Assembly: GCF_013911085.1 (NCBI RefSeq) | Contig: NZ_JACERN010000022.1 | Coordinates: forward strand, 124,001-188,000 | DNA length: 64,000 nt | Direction of reading: 5' to 3' | From: Aquitalea aquatica | GTDB lineage: Bacteria; Pseudomonadota; Gammaproteobacteria; Burkholderiales; Chromobacteriaceae | Shown here: positions 57,126 to 64,000 of the stretch, piece by piece | Layout of the letters: each line of letters starts with the position of its first letter | How positions within the stretch are numbered: position 1 is the stretch's first letter | Position numbers and translations under genes: made by a program | The notes under the pieces: generated by a model | The model's input: the letters and a program-made list of their open reading frames with translations, nothing else | Told to the model about the DNA's origin: nothing | Database searches by the model: none

Positions 57126-57626
57126 TCAGGGCTCGCATAGCAGCAGGCAATGCTGGCCATCCGTCTCAAAATGCCCCTCAACCTGCATGCCCAGTTTGGC
57201 ATGGGCACGTAGCGAAGCCTGATTTTCGGCATTGATGAACAGCAGGGCCTTGTAGCCCGGCAGTTGCTGATGCAGCTGTTGCCCCATGCTGGCCAGCAAG
57301 CCCTGGCCGCGAGCGCGTGGTGCAAGACATACCGGGCCATAAAAATAGAAGGGGGCCCTGCCTTGATGCAGCCGGGCCATGGTGGCCGCCAGTGGCTGTT
57401 CCTGTCGCTGGCTACTACTGGTAAACAGCACACCCAGCAGGCCAGCATCGTCTTCCGCCACCAGTACCGGCATATTGTCTGCGGCAGCTTGTGCCAGCCA
57501 GTGGCTGATCTTTTCCAGCGGGAAATCACCATGCAGCGTACCGCCCTGGCTGCTGCTCTCCGGCAGCATCAGCGCGGCAATGGCCGCGGCATCATTCTCT
57601 TTGGCATTACGCAAGCGTGGCGGCAT
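57126..57626 (-). CDS. GNAT-family N-acetyltransferase
   Basis: A 166-residue single-domain GNAT enzyme transferring acetyl from acetyl-CoA. The CoA-binding motif A is VCLAPRARGQGLLASMGQQL, followed by LLFINAENQASLRAHAKLGM, which is motif B. The acceptor is unknown. A CGGAGAA ribosome-binding site precedes the ATG. It lies 20 bp after the gamma-carbonic-anhydrase-like gene on the same strand and probably shares its transcript. The gap 56969-57125 downstream is AT-rich and contains no gene. Confidence 0.87.
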   Translation of the reverse strand: MPPRLRNAKENDAAAIAALMLPESSSQGGTLHGDFPLEKISHWLAQAAADNMPVLVAEDDAGLLGVLFTSSSQRQEQPLAATMARLHQGRAPFYFYGPVCLAPRARGQGLLASMGQQLHQQLPGYKALLFINAENQASLRAHAKLGMQVEGHFETDGQHCLLLCEP

Positions 57627-57646
57627 GGTGGTTCTCCGGTAAAAAT

Positions 57647-58189
57647 TTATTCCAGATTCGGCTTATGCTTGTTGGCCACGCGGATATAGTGCTCGGCGGA
57701 ATACTTGAAATAGTCCAGCTCCTGCTCGCTCAACTTGCGCGCCTGCTTTACCGGGTTGCCCAGGTAGAGGTAGCCGGATTCCAGCCGCTTGCCCGGCGGC
57801 ACCAGGCTGCCGGCGCCAATCAGTACGCGGTCTTCGATGATGGCGCGGTCGAGAATGATGCTGCCTATGCCCACCAGCACCTCGTTGCCAATGGTGCAGC
57901 CGTGCAGGGTGACGTGATGGCCGATGGTGACATGCTTGCCGATATGCAGCGGCGCGCCCACCGGGTCGCTGTCGCGCTTGTGGGTGACATGCAGCATGGC
58001 AAAGTCCTGGATATTGCTGCCCTCGCCAATATGAATGGCGTTGACGTCGCCACGGATGACGGCAAACGGCCACACCGAGGCATCCTCTGCCAGCGTCACG
58101 TCGCCAATCACCACGGCGGCCGGGTCGATATAGCAGGAGTCGGCAATCTGCGGTGCGCTGCCATCATAGGGGCGGATATTGCGATTCAT
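57647..58189 (-). CDS. Gamma-carbonic-anhydrase-like hexapeptide protein (YrdA/CaiE type)
   Basis: A 180-residue left-handed beta-helix protein with hexapeptide repeats (for example VVIGDVTLAEDASVWPFAVI followed by RGDVNAIHIGEGSNIQDFAM). Histidines in LHVTHKRD and IGHHVTLHG correspond to zinc ligands of gamma-class carbonic anhydrases. Homologues such as YrdA bind metal but often lack measurable anhydrase activity, so the function is uncertain. GAGGA precedes the ATG. The GNAT gene follows on the same strand. Confidence 0.9.
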   Translation of the reverse strand: MNRNIRPYDGSAPQIADSCYIDPAAVVIGDVTLAEDASVWPFAVIRGDVNAIHIGEGSNIQDFAMLHVTHKRDSDPVGAPLHIGKHVTIGHHVTLHGCTIGNEVLVGIGSIILDRAIIEDRVLIGAGSLVPPGKRLESGYLYLGNPVKQARKLSEQELDYFKYSAEHYIRVANKHKPNLE

Positions 58190-58327
58190 CAGAACGTCCT
58201 CATCTAACAGGTTCAGGATTCCCTATCATATAGCAATGGTTGCTGCCGGTTCGCTGGTGTGCAGCCTGATTTCGATACCGGCGCAGTGCTGTGCCAGCCA
58301 CTGCCAATTGCCCACAGGAAGTGAACA

Positions 58328-60364
58328 ATGAGCCAGAACCCGCTCCTCGACTTTACCGGACTGCCACGCTTTGCCGAGATTCGCCCCGAACACATCAGCC
58401 CGGCCATCGAACAATTGTTGACCGAGGCGCGCCATACCGTGGCCCAGCTGTCCGCCCATGCGGACAGCCCGAGCTGGGAGGATTTTGTTGATCCACTCAC
58501 CGATGCCACCGAGCGCCTGTCGCGTGCCTGGGGTGTGGTAGGGCATCTGAATGCGGTGGTGAATACCCCGGAACTGCGCGATGCCTATAACGCGAATATT
58601 GCGCCGATTTCCGCTTTCTGGACCGAACTGGGACAGAACCTGGACCTGCTAGGCCAGTTCAAGGCCATCGAGGCCAGCCCGGCCTATGCCGGCTACAATG
58701 CCGCCCGCCAGAAAATCATCCAGAACGATCTGCGCGACTTCCGCCTGTCCGGTGCCGAATTGCCGGAAGCACAGCGCCAGCGTTATGCCGCCATCCAGAG
58801 CAAGCTGGCCGAGCTGTCTGCCCGTTTCGAACAGAATGTGATGGACGCTACCGACGCTTTCAGCCTGTACCTGGACGATGCCGCCGAGCTGGATGGTGTG
58901 CCGGAAGATGCGCTGGCCCTGTTTGCCGCTGCCGCCCAGGCTGATGAGAAAACCGGCTACAAGATCACTTTGCAGTTCCCCTTCTACTTTCCGGTGATGC
59001 AGTACGCGCACAACCGCGCGCTGCGCCAGAAGCTGTACGACGCTTACGTCAAGCGTGCCTCGGAGTTTGGCCTGCCCGAGCACGACAACACCGAAATCAT
59101 CCGCGAAAAGCTGCAGCTGACGCGCGAAGAAGCCCAACTGCTGGGCTTTGCCAATTATGCTGAGCTGTCGCTCTACACCAAGATGGCGGAAAGCCCGGCA
59201 CAGGTAATTGCCTTCCTGCGCGATCTGGCCGCCCGTGCCAAGCCGTTTGCGGCAAAAGACCGTGCCGAGCTGGAAGCCTTTGCCAGCAAGGAGCTGGGTC
59301 TCTCCGACCTGCAAGCCTGGGACATCGCCTATGCCGCAGAGAAGCTGCGCGTGGCGCGCTATGCCTTCTCCGAACAGGAAGTGAAGCAATACTTCCCGGA
59401 AAGCAAGGTGCTGCCTGGCCTGTTCGGCGTGGTCAACACCCTGTACGGCGTGGAAGTGCGCGACAGCAGCGCGCCGGTATGGCATCCCGATGTCCGTTTC
59501 TACGACATCCTCAAGGATGGCCAACTGGTGGGCAGCTTCTATTTCGACCTGTACTCGCGCGAGGGCAAGCGCCCCGGTGCGTGGATGGACGATGCCCGTG
59601 GCCGCCGCAAGAAGGGCGATACACTGCAAACCCCGGTGGCCTACCTTACTTGCAACTTCACCCGCCCGGTCGGCGACAAGCCGGCGCTGTTCACCCACGA
59701 CGAAGTCATCACCCTGTTCCACGAATTCGGCCATGGTCTGCACCATATGCTGACCCAGGTCGAGGAACTGGGTGTATCCGGCATCAATGGCGTGGAATGG
59801 GATGCCGTGGAGCTGCCCAGCCAGTTCATGGAAAACTTCTGCTGGGAATGGGATGTGCTGCAAGGCATGACTGCCCATGCCGACACCGGCGAAACCCTGC
59901 CGCGCGCACTGTTCGACAAGATGCTGGCGGCCAAGAACTTCCAGAGCGGCATGATGACCGTGCGTCAGCTGGAGTTCTCCTTGTTCGACATGCTGCTGTA
60001 TACCGACTTCGACGCCAGCAGCGGCGACTGGATGGCCTTGCTGGAGACGGTGCGCGAGGAAGTGGCAGTCAACTTCCCGCCGGCTTACAACCGTTTCCCC
60101 AATAGCTTCAGCCATATCTTTGCCGGCGGTTATTCGGCGGGCTACTACAGCTACAAGTGGGCGGAAGTGCTGTCGGCAGATGCCTATGCCGCTTTCGAAG
60201 AGGCGGGCGGTGCCAATGCGGTCACCGGCAAGCGTTTCTGGGATGAGGTGCTAGCCGTTGGCGGCAGCCGCTCTGCACTGGAATCCTTCCGTGCCTTCCG
60301 TGGCCGCGACCCGCAGATTGACGCCTTGCTGCGCCATTCCGGCATGGTGGAACAGGCAGCTTGA
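58328..60364 (+). CDS. prlC: Oligopeptidase A
   Basis: A 678-residue cytoplasmic M3-family zinc metallopeptidase degrading short peptides, including cleaved signal peptides. The zinc motif HEFGH is at residues 465-469 (TLFHEFGHGLHHML), with the third ligand in INGVEWDAVELPSQFMENF. AGGAAG lies 7 nt before the ATG. Length and N-terminus (NPLLDFTGLPRFAEIRPEHI) match PrlC. It is transcribed away from the gamma-carbonic-anhydrase-like gene. Confidence 0.96.
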   Translation: MSQNPLLDFTGLPRFAEIRPEHISPAIEQLLTEARHTVAQLSAHADSPSWEDFVDPLTDATERLSRAWGVVGHLNAVVNTPELRDAYNANIAPISAFWTELGQNLDLLGQFKAIEASPAYAGYNAARQKIIQNDLRDFRLSGAELPEAQRQRYAAIQSKLAELSARFEQNVMDATDAFSLYLDDAAELDGVPEDALALFAAAAQADEKTGYKITLQFPFYFPVMQYAHNRALRQKLYDAYVKRASEFGLPEHDNTEIIREKLQLTREEAQLLGFANYAELSLYTKMAESPAQVIAFLRDLAARAKPFAAKDRAELEAFASKELGLSDLQAWDIAYAAEKLRVARYAFSEQEVKQYFPESKVLPGLFGVVNTLYGVEVRDSSAPVWHPDVRFYDILKDGQLVGSFYFDLYSREGKRPGAWMDDARGRRKKGDTLQTPVAYLTCNFTRPVGDKPALFTHDEVITLFHEFGHGLHHMLTQVEELGVSGINGVEWDAVELPSQFMENFCWEWDVLQGMTAHADTGETLPRALFDKMLAAKNFQSGMMTVRQLEFSLFDMLLYTDFDASSGDWMALLETVREEVAVNFPPAYNRFPNSFSHIFAGGYSAGYYSYKWAEVLSADAYAAFEEAGGANAVTGKRFWDEVLAVGGSRSALESFRAFRGRDPQIDALLRHSGMVEQAA

Positions 60365-60385
60365 ACCACGACAAATATTTACACG

Positions 60386-60541
60386 GGGGAGGGAACTCCC
60401 CTGATTAGCCCTGGCTCTAATCTTTGCTCAACGGGTTATCTCCAAGAGCAGCAAGCGAGCCAGACGCTTATCTCTGCCCCTCAACGGACATCGATATTGT
60501 GTCTTTTCCCTACCCCCAATCCCCCTTGGGGGTATTTTTTT
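60386..60541 (+). ncRNA. Possible prlC 3'-derived or independent small RNA
   Basis: After prlC comes a hairpin GGGGAG-GGAA-CTCCCC (60386-60401, GNRA loop), about 110 nt without a reading frame, containing the octamer CTCAACGG twice, and a strong terminator. The element could be just a long 3' untranslated region, or a small RNA processed from it. I see no promoter for it. Confidence 0.25.
60511..60541 (+). terminator. Terminator downstream of prlC
   Basis: TACCCCCAA and TTGGGGGTA form a perfect 9-bp stem with a 6-nt loop, followed by seven T. It lies 147 bp after the prlC stop. Confidence 0.9.
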
Positions 60542-60565
60542 GCCTGCAGATCCATCGCAGACATG

Positions 60566-60589
60566 AAAACACCGCCGTTAGGCGGTGTT
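60566..60589 (-). terminator. Minus-strand terminator opposite the prlC terminator
   Basis: AACACCGCC and GGCGGTGTT form a perfect 9-bp stem with a GTTA loop. Only the minus strand has a T run after it (TTTT), so it should end a transcript coming from the right, which fits the small minus-strand reading frame at 60686-60886. Confidence 0.7.
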
Positions 60590-60685
60590 GGATCGTGCTT
60601 TCAGTGAGATGACGCCTCGGAGAAACTGCCTATTGCCATCTTGGTACATGACCGGGCGCAGGGCTGAATCGCCATTTCACTAAAA

Positions 60686-60886
60686 TCAGCTGGAAGGTTC
60701 GTTGTCTGCCTTGTCGGGACGATGCGGACGCTGATGCTGGGCAAAGCCGGGCGTGCGCAGGGTAAAGGCGTCGCTAAAGGGACGCAGCGTGGAACGGTTG
60801 GGGTTTTTGGTGGGGCAGAGGGGATGTTGCTGGGACTGCAGGGGTTTGGTTTGTCTGGACAATTTGGTTCTACCGGTGATGAACAT
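60686..60886 (-). CDS. Hypothetical small basic protein
   Basis: A 66-residue frame rich in Pro, Arg, Thr and Gln (for example TLRPFSDAFTLRTPGFAQHQ). I do not recognise it. Codon choice is GC-rich at third positions in its second half, as in neighbouring genes, and a minus-strand terminator lies 97 bp downstream. Against it, no ribosome-binding site precedes the ATG, and a longer frame of 147 codons overlaps it on the same strand. Coding status is uncertain. Confidence 0.35.
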   Translation of the reverse strand: MFITGRTKLSRQTKPLQSQQHPLCPTKNPNRSTLRPFSDAFTLRTPGFAQHQRPHRPDKADNEPSS

Positions 60887-61239
60887 GAGTCCATTCTAGC
60901 CAGCAATACCGTGATCCGGCAAATTTGATCAAATTTGCTGTTGTTTATTTGTTCAAGCCAGCATCTGCCATGCTGCTTGTCCTGCTGTGTGATACCACGC
61001 TTCCTTGCTGCGGCCTGGGTGCGCAGATCTGTTAAAACAATCACTACAGAAATGCCCTATTGCTACCCAACTAATCGGGTAAGATGGCGTCGATTTTCTG
61101 CCATGACTGGCTACGTCATTCTGTCGGCCATGGCAACCAAATAATCAAGGCAGACCGTCGCCGCCATGGCCGGTCTGTTCCATTGCCGGGCCAGCTGCAC
61201 CATGCTGATGTGCGATGGCCCCTTGTTGACGAGGGCAAG

Positions 61240-62868
61240 ATGGTTTTTAACCGCTCCATTCGGCCCGAGCGACTCACCCTGCTGGTGTCGCTCGCGCTGG
61301 TATTGTTCTACAACCTGCCGTTCTGGCAGGAAATGTTGCGTATTGTCGGGCCGCTGGATGGCCACGGCATCAAGCTGCTGCTGGAATCCTTCCTGCTGGT
61401 GACGGCGTTTTACAATCTGGTGCTGTCGCTGTTCAACTGGCCGTATATCGGCAAGCCGGTGATGGCCTTATTACTGCTGACCACCTCTTTCATTACCTAC
61501 TTCATGAACCAGTACGGGGTCATGATTGATGTACACATGGTGCAAAACGCAGTCCAGACCGATAACAAGGAAGTGCGCGACCTGCTGACCGGCAAGATGG
61601 CGTTTTTTGTCATCGTACTGGGCATACTGCCTGCCTGGTGGGTGTGCCGGCGCCAGATACAATGGCGTTCGCCACTGCGTGAGAGTGGTGCACGTCTACT
61701 GACCATCCTGATTTCTGCCGCAGTGCTGTTGGGTATCGCCTTTGCTGCTTATCAGGATTTCGCCTCACTGTTTCGCAACAACCGCCAGCTGCGTCATTAC
61801 CTGACACCTTTCAACTATATCCAGGCCACCAATGGCTATGTGCAGGACCATTACAATAGTGGCCCGGTGGTGATCAGCCCGCTGGGCGAAGATGCCAAAC
61901 GCGACCCCAGCTGGCAGCAGCACAAGCGCAAGACGGTATTCGTGCTGGTGGTGGGCGAAACCGCCCGTGCCGATCATTTTTCGCTCAATGGCTACCCGCG
62001 CAATACCAATCCCAAGTTGTCAGCCCAGAGCGGTTTGATCAATCTGCCCGATGTGCACTCCTGCGGCACGGAAACTGCGGTCTCGGTGCCCTGCATGTTC
62101 TCCAATATCGGCCGCGACAATTACAGTGGCGACAAGGCAGCACGGCAGCAAAACGTGCTGGATATACTCAAGCGTGCCGGTTACAACGTGATCTGGCGCG
62201 ATAACCAGTCGGGCTGCAAGGATGTGTGTAACCGCGTGACGCTGGAAGACGTCAGCAACAGCAAGGATGACAAGCTGTGTACCACGGGCGAGTGCTGGGA
62301 TGAAATCCTGATCAAGAATGCCCAGCAACTGATCGACCAGTCTGACCGCGACGTGGTGTTGGTACTGCACCAGATGGGCAGTCACGGCCCGGCCTATTAC
62401 AAGCGTTATCCGCCGGCGCTGGAGCAGTTCAAGCCGGTATGCCAGACCAGCGAGCTGTCACGCTGCCCGCGCGAACAGATCGTCAACGGTTTCGACAACA
62501 CCATCCTGTATACCGATACCGTACTGTCCGGCATCATCGACTTCCTGCGTGCCAACCAGCAGCGCTATAACACCGGCATGCTGTATATGGCTGACCATGG
62601 CGAATCGCTGGGCGAAAACGGCATGTACCTGCATGGCACGCCCTACCTGTTTGCCCCGGAAGCGCAAAAGCACATCGGGGCGATGATGTGGTTCTCCGAC
62701 AGTTTCCAGCAGGAAGTCGGCTTGAACCAGCGCTGCCTGGAAGGCCGCAAGGCTGAGCCTTATTCGCATGACAATCTGTTCCACTCGCTGCTGGGCTTGC
62801 TGGGTGTGCATACCAGCGTCTACAACAAGCAGCTGGACATGTTTGCTTCCTGCCGCCAGCCGGGCTGA
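61240..62868 (+). CDS. eptA: Phosphoethanolamine transferase EptA
   Basis: A 542-residue inner membrane enzyme that moves phosphoethanolamine from phosphatidylethanolamine to lipid A, lowering affinity for polymyxins. Five membrane helices fill the first 180 residues. The periplasmic sulfatase-fold domain has VLVVGETARADHFSLNGYPR, the nucleophile Thr279 in SCGTETAVSVPCMFSNIG, and the zinc ligands of MADHGESLGENGMYLHGTPY. Cys275 and Cys285 match a conserved disulfide. The ATG at 61240 with GAGGG upstream is preferred; 52 earlier in-frame codons lack membrane character. It complements the LPS genes elsewhere in the window. Confidence 0.94.
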   Translation: MVFNRSIRPERLTLLVSLALVLFYNLPFWQEMLRIVGPLDGHGIKLLLESFLLVTAFYNLVLSLFNWPYIGKPVMALLLLTTSFITYFMNQYGVMIDVHMVQNAVQTDNKEVRDLLTGKMAFFVIVLGILPAWWVCRRQIQWRSPLRESGARLLTILISAAVLLGIAFAAYQDFASLFRNNRQLRHYLTPFNYIQATNGYVQDHYNSGPVVISPLGEDAKRDPSWQQHKRKTVFVLVVGETARADHFSLNGYPRNTNPKLSAQSGLINLPDVHSCGTETAVSVPCMFSNIGRDNYSGDKAARQQNVLDILKRAGYNVIWRDNQSGCKDVCNRVTLEDVSNSKDDKLCTTGECWDEILIKNAQQLIDQSDRDVVLVLHQMGSHGPAYYKRYPPALEQFKPVCQTSELSRCPREQIVNGFDNTILYTDTVLSGIIDFLRANQQRYNTGMLYMADHGESLGENGMYLHGTPYLFAPEAQKHIGAMMWFSDSFQQEVGLNQRCLEGRKAEPYSHDNLFHSLLGLLGVHTSVYNKQLDMFASCRQPG

Positions 62869-62937
62869 TACCTTATATGTAATGTATAGTGGCTGCCTGC
62901 TAGCAGCTGCTTTCATCTGTAAACGAGAACTGAAGAT

Positions 62938-63711
62938 ATGCAATTAGCCACCTGGAATGTCAATTCACTCAAGGTCCGTCTGCCACAAGTACTGCAGTGG
63001 CTGGCGGATAGTCCGGTGGATGTGCTTTGTCTGCAGGAATTGAAGATGGATCAGGATGTGTTTCCGCTGGCCGATATCGAGGCTGCCGGTTACCGCGCCG
63101 CCTGGTTTGGCCAGAAAACCTATAACGGCGTGGCCATTCTGGTACGTCAGCCCTTGCCGCTGGAGGATGTGGTGCTGGGCATTCCCGGCTACGACGACCC
63201 GCAGCGGCGGGTGATTGCCGCCACGGTCAACGGCGTGCGCGTGATCTGTGGCTACTTCGTCAATGGCGAGGCGGTCGATTCACCCAAATACCCCTACAAG
63301 CTGGAATGGCTGGGCAAACTGCATGCCTATGTGGCCGACGAACTCAGCCGCCATCCACAGCTGGCCCTGTTGGGTGACTACAATATCGCGCCGGAAGACC
63401 GTGATGTGTACGATCCGGAAAGCTGGCACGAGCAGGTGCTGTGCAGCACGCCCGAGCGCGAGGCCTTTCGCGGCCTGATCAGCCTTGGGCTGGCCGACAG
63501 CTTTCGCCTGTTCAATCAGGAGGACAAGCAGTACAGCTGGTGGGATTACCGCGCGATGATGTTCCGTCGCAACAAGGGTGTGCGTATCGACCACATCCTG
63601 ATTACGCCGGCGCTGCAGGCGCGCGCCAGCGCATGTGTCATCGACAAGGCCCCGCGCAAGTGGGAGCGACCGTCCGATCACACGCCGGTGGTGCTCACCC
63701 TGGCAGACTAA
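62938..63711 (+). CDS. xthA: Exodeoxyribonuclease III-family AP endonuclease
   Basis: A 257-residue member of the exonuclease III/APE1 family acting in base excision repair. LATWNVNSLKVRLPQVLQWL, LCLQELKMDQDVFP (metal-binding Glu), GDYNIAPEDRDVY (catalytic Asp and Asn) and the C-terminal RPSDHTPVVLTL (catalytic His) are all present. It starts 69 bp after eptA; a terminator follows its stop. Confidence 0.95.
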   Translation: MQLATWNVNSLKVRLPQVLQWLADSPVDVLCLQELKMDQDVFPLADIEAAGYRAAWFGQKTYNGVAILVRQPLPLEDVVLGIPGYDDPQRRVIAATVNGVRVICGYFVNGEAVDSPKYPYKLEWLGKLHAYVADELSRHPQLALLGDYNIAPEDRDVYDPESWHEQVLCSTPEREAFRGLISLGLADSFRLFNQEDKQYSWWDYRAMMFRRNKGVRIDHILITPALQARASACVIDKAPRKWERPSDHTPVVLTLAD

Positions 63712-63730
63712 CCTGTCTCCTGCGCGTACC

Positions 63731-63752
63731 AACGGCCCGAATGGGCCGTTTT
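63731..63752 (+). terminator. Terminator after the exonuclease III gene
   Basis: AACGGCCC and GGGCCGTT form a perfect 8-bp stem with a GAAT loop, followed by TT within a four-T run. Confidence 0.82.
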
Positions 63753-63815
63753 GCATTGGTAAACAGCATGTTGCCGGATCAGGGGAAAGCTTGGCCTAGC
63801 TCAATAGTTTGCATA

Positions 63816-63829
63816 TTAGCATTTGCTAA
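63816..63829. promoter_or_regulatory. Operator-like palindrome before the last gene
   Basis: TTAGCA-TT-TGCTAA is a perfect 14-bp palindrome 37 bp before the ATG at 63866. A related AGCTAATGC lies 17 bp further on. It has the form of a site for a dimeric repressor; the regulator is unknown. Confidence 0.45.
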
Positions 63830-63865
63830 ACTTTGTTGATGAATAGCTAATGCCAAGGTGCCACC

Positions 63866-64000
63866 ATGAGCCGCAACCACCCACCGCTACCGTGCAACCC
63901 CTATTACGAAGGGGTGCCGGACTACATGACTGAAGTTTACGACTGGGCCTATGTCAACCCGCGCCGCGCCGCGCTGCTGGACCGCAATCTGGTGGTCAGT
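63866..64000 (+). CDS. Probable SAM-dependent methyltransferase (3' end outside window)
   Basis: Forty-five residues are visible before the window ends. The segment DYMTEVYDWAYVNPRRAALL is like the start of a class I methyltransferase group related to ubiquinone/menaquinone methyltransferases, which I recognise from the YDWAYVNPRR motif; the SAM-binding motif itself lies beyond the window. AAGGTG precedes the ATG by 7 nt. Family assignment is tentative. Confidence 0.55.
   Translation, partial: MSRNHPPLPCNPYYEGVPDYMTEVYDWAYVNPRRAALLDRNLVVS

Noticed and set aside
60386-60541. 6S RNA or 4.5S RNA
   Set aside because: The ends do not pair with each other and the conserved 4.5S GGAAGGAAGCAGC-type core is missing.
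60601-61044. A 147-codon minus-strand frame between prlC and eptA
   Set aside because: Composition is irregular and it overlaps the more host-like 66-codon frame; no ribosome-binding site.

Overview
The window is GC-rich, densely coded chromosomal DNA of a Gram-negative bacterium, most likely a betaproteobacterium of the order Neisseriales (Chromobacteriaceae, for example a Chromobacterium, Aquitalea or Vogesella relative). This is inferred from gene content and order: pilMNOPQ-aroK-aroB opposite a class A PBP gene, a mannose-type EIIA-HPr-EI phosphotransfer operon, ispB divergent from rplU-rpmA-obgE, and an LPS core cluster ending in msbA. I see no rRNA, insertion sequence, prophage or CRISPR array. 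One tRNA gene is present.

Layout. 0-8.3 kb: a truncated YihY/BrkB membrane protein, a DUF3025 gene, a PAS/GAF/GGDEF diguanylate cyclase, cysG (siroheme) and a regulatory PTS operon. 8.4-16 kb: LPS core assembly (one GT4 and three GT9 glycosyltransferases, a WaaL-like ligase, MsbA). 16-23.3 kb, minus strand: type IV pilus genes pilMNOPQ followed by aroK, aroB and a TPR protein. 23.3-35 kb: mrcA and an MdtABC-type RND efflux operon with its own outer-membrane channel. 35-39.3 kb: a formyltransferase, tRNA-Arg(CCU), ispB, and rplU-rpmA-obgE. 39.7-42.9 kb: a basic amino acid ABC importer.

43-49.3 kb holds the most notable locus: four co-directional genes with the architecture of an MksFEBG/Wadjet (JetABCD) SMC complex. 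They encode a kleisin-like protein, a small KITE-like protein, an SMC-type ATPase with a hinge-like middle, and a protein with Toprim motifs. Relatives cleave or exclude plasmid DNA or organise chromosomes. The ATPase is short (939 residues), and a strong hairpin separates it from the Toprim gene.

49.3-54 kb: an MBL-fold hydrolase, a 740-bp gene-free interval with an AT-rich patch, a likely terminated small transcript and a strongly folding leader before an EamA transporter, then hisC, a carboxymuconolactone-decarboxylase-family gene and tpx. 54-57 kb: two tandem paralogous receptor genes, one lacking the chemoreceptor tip and the other with an apparent frameshift near its 3' end. 57-64 kb: a GNAT acetyltransferase, a gamma-carbonic-anhydrase-like protein, prlC, an intergenic region with opposing terminators, eptA, an exonuclease III gene and the start of a methyltransferase-like gene.

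Many genes act on the envelope: LPS core synthesis and export, lipid A modification (EptA), peptidoglycan synthesis, pili and efflux. Functions are assigned from recognisable motifs and gene order only; no database search was possible.
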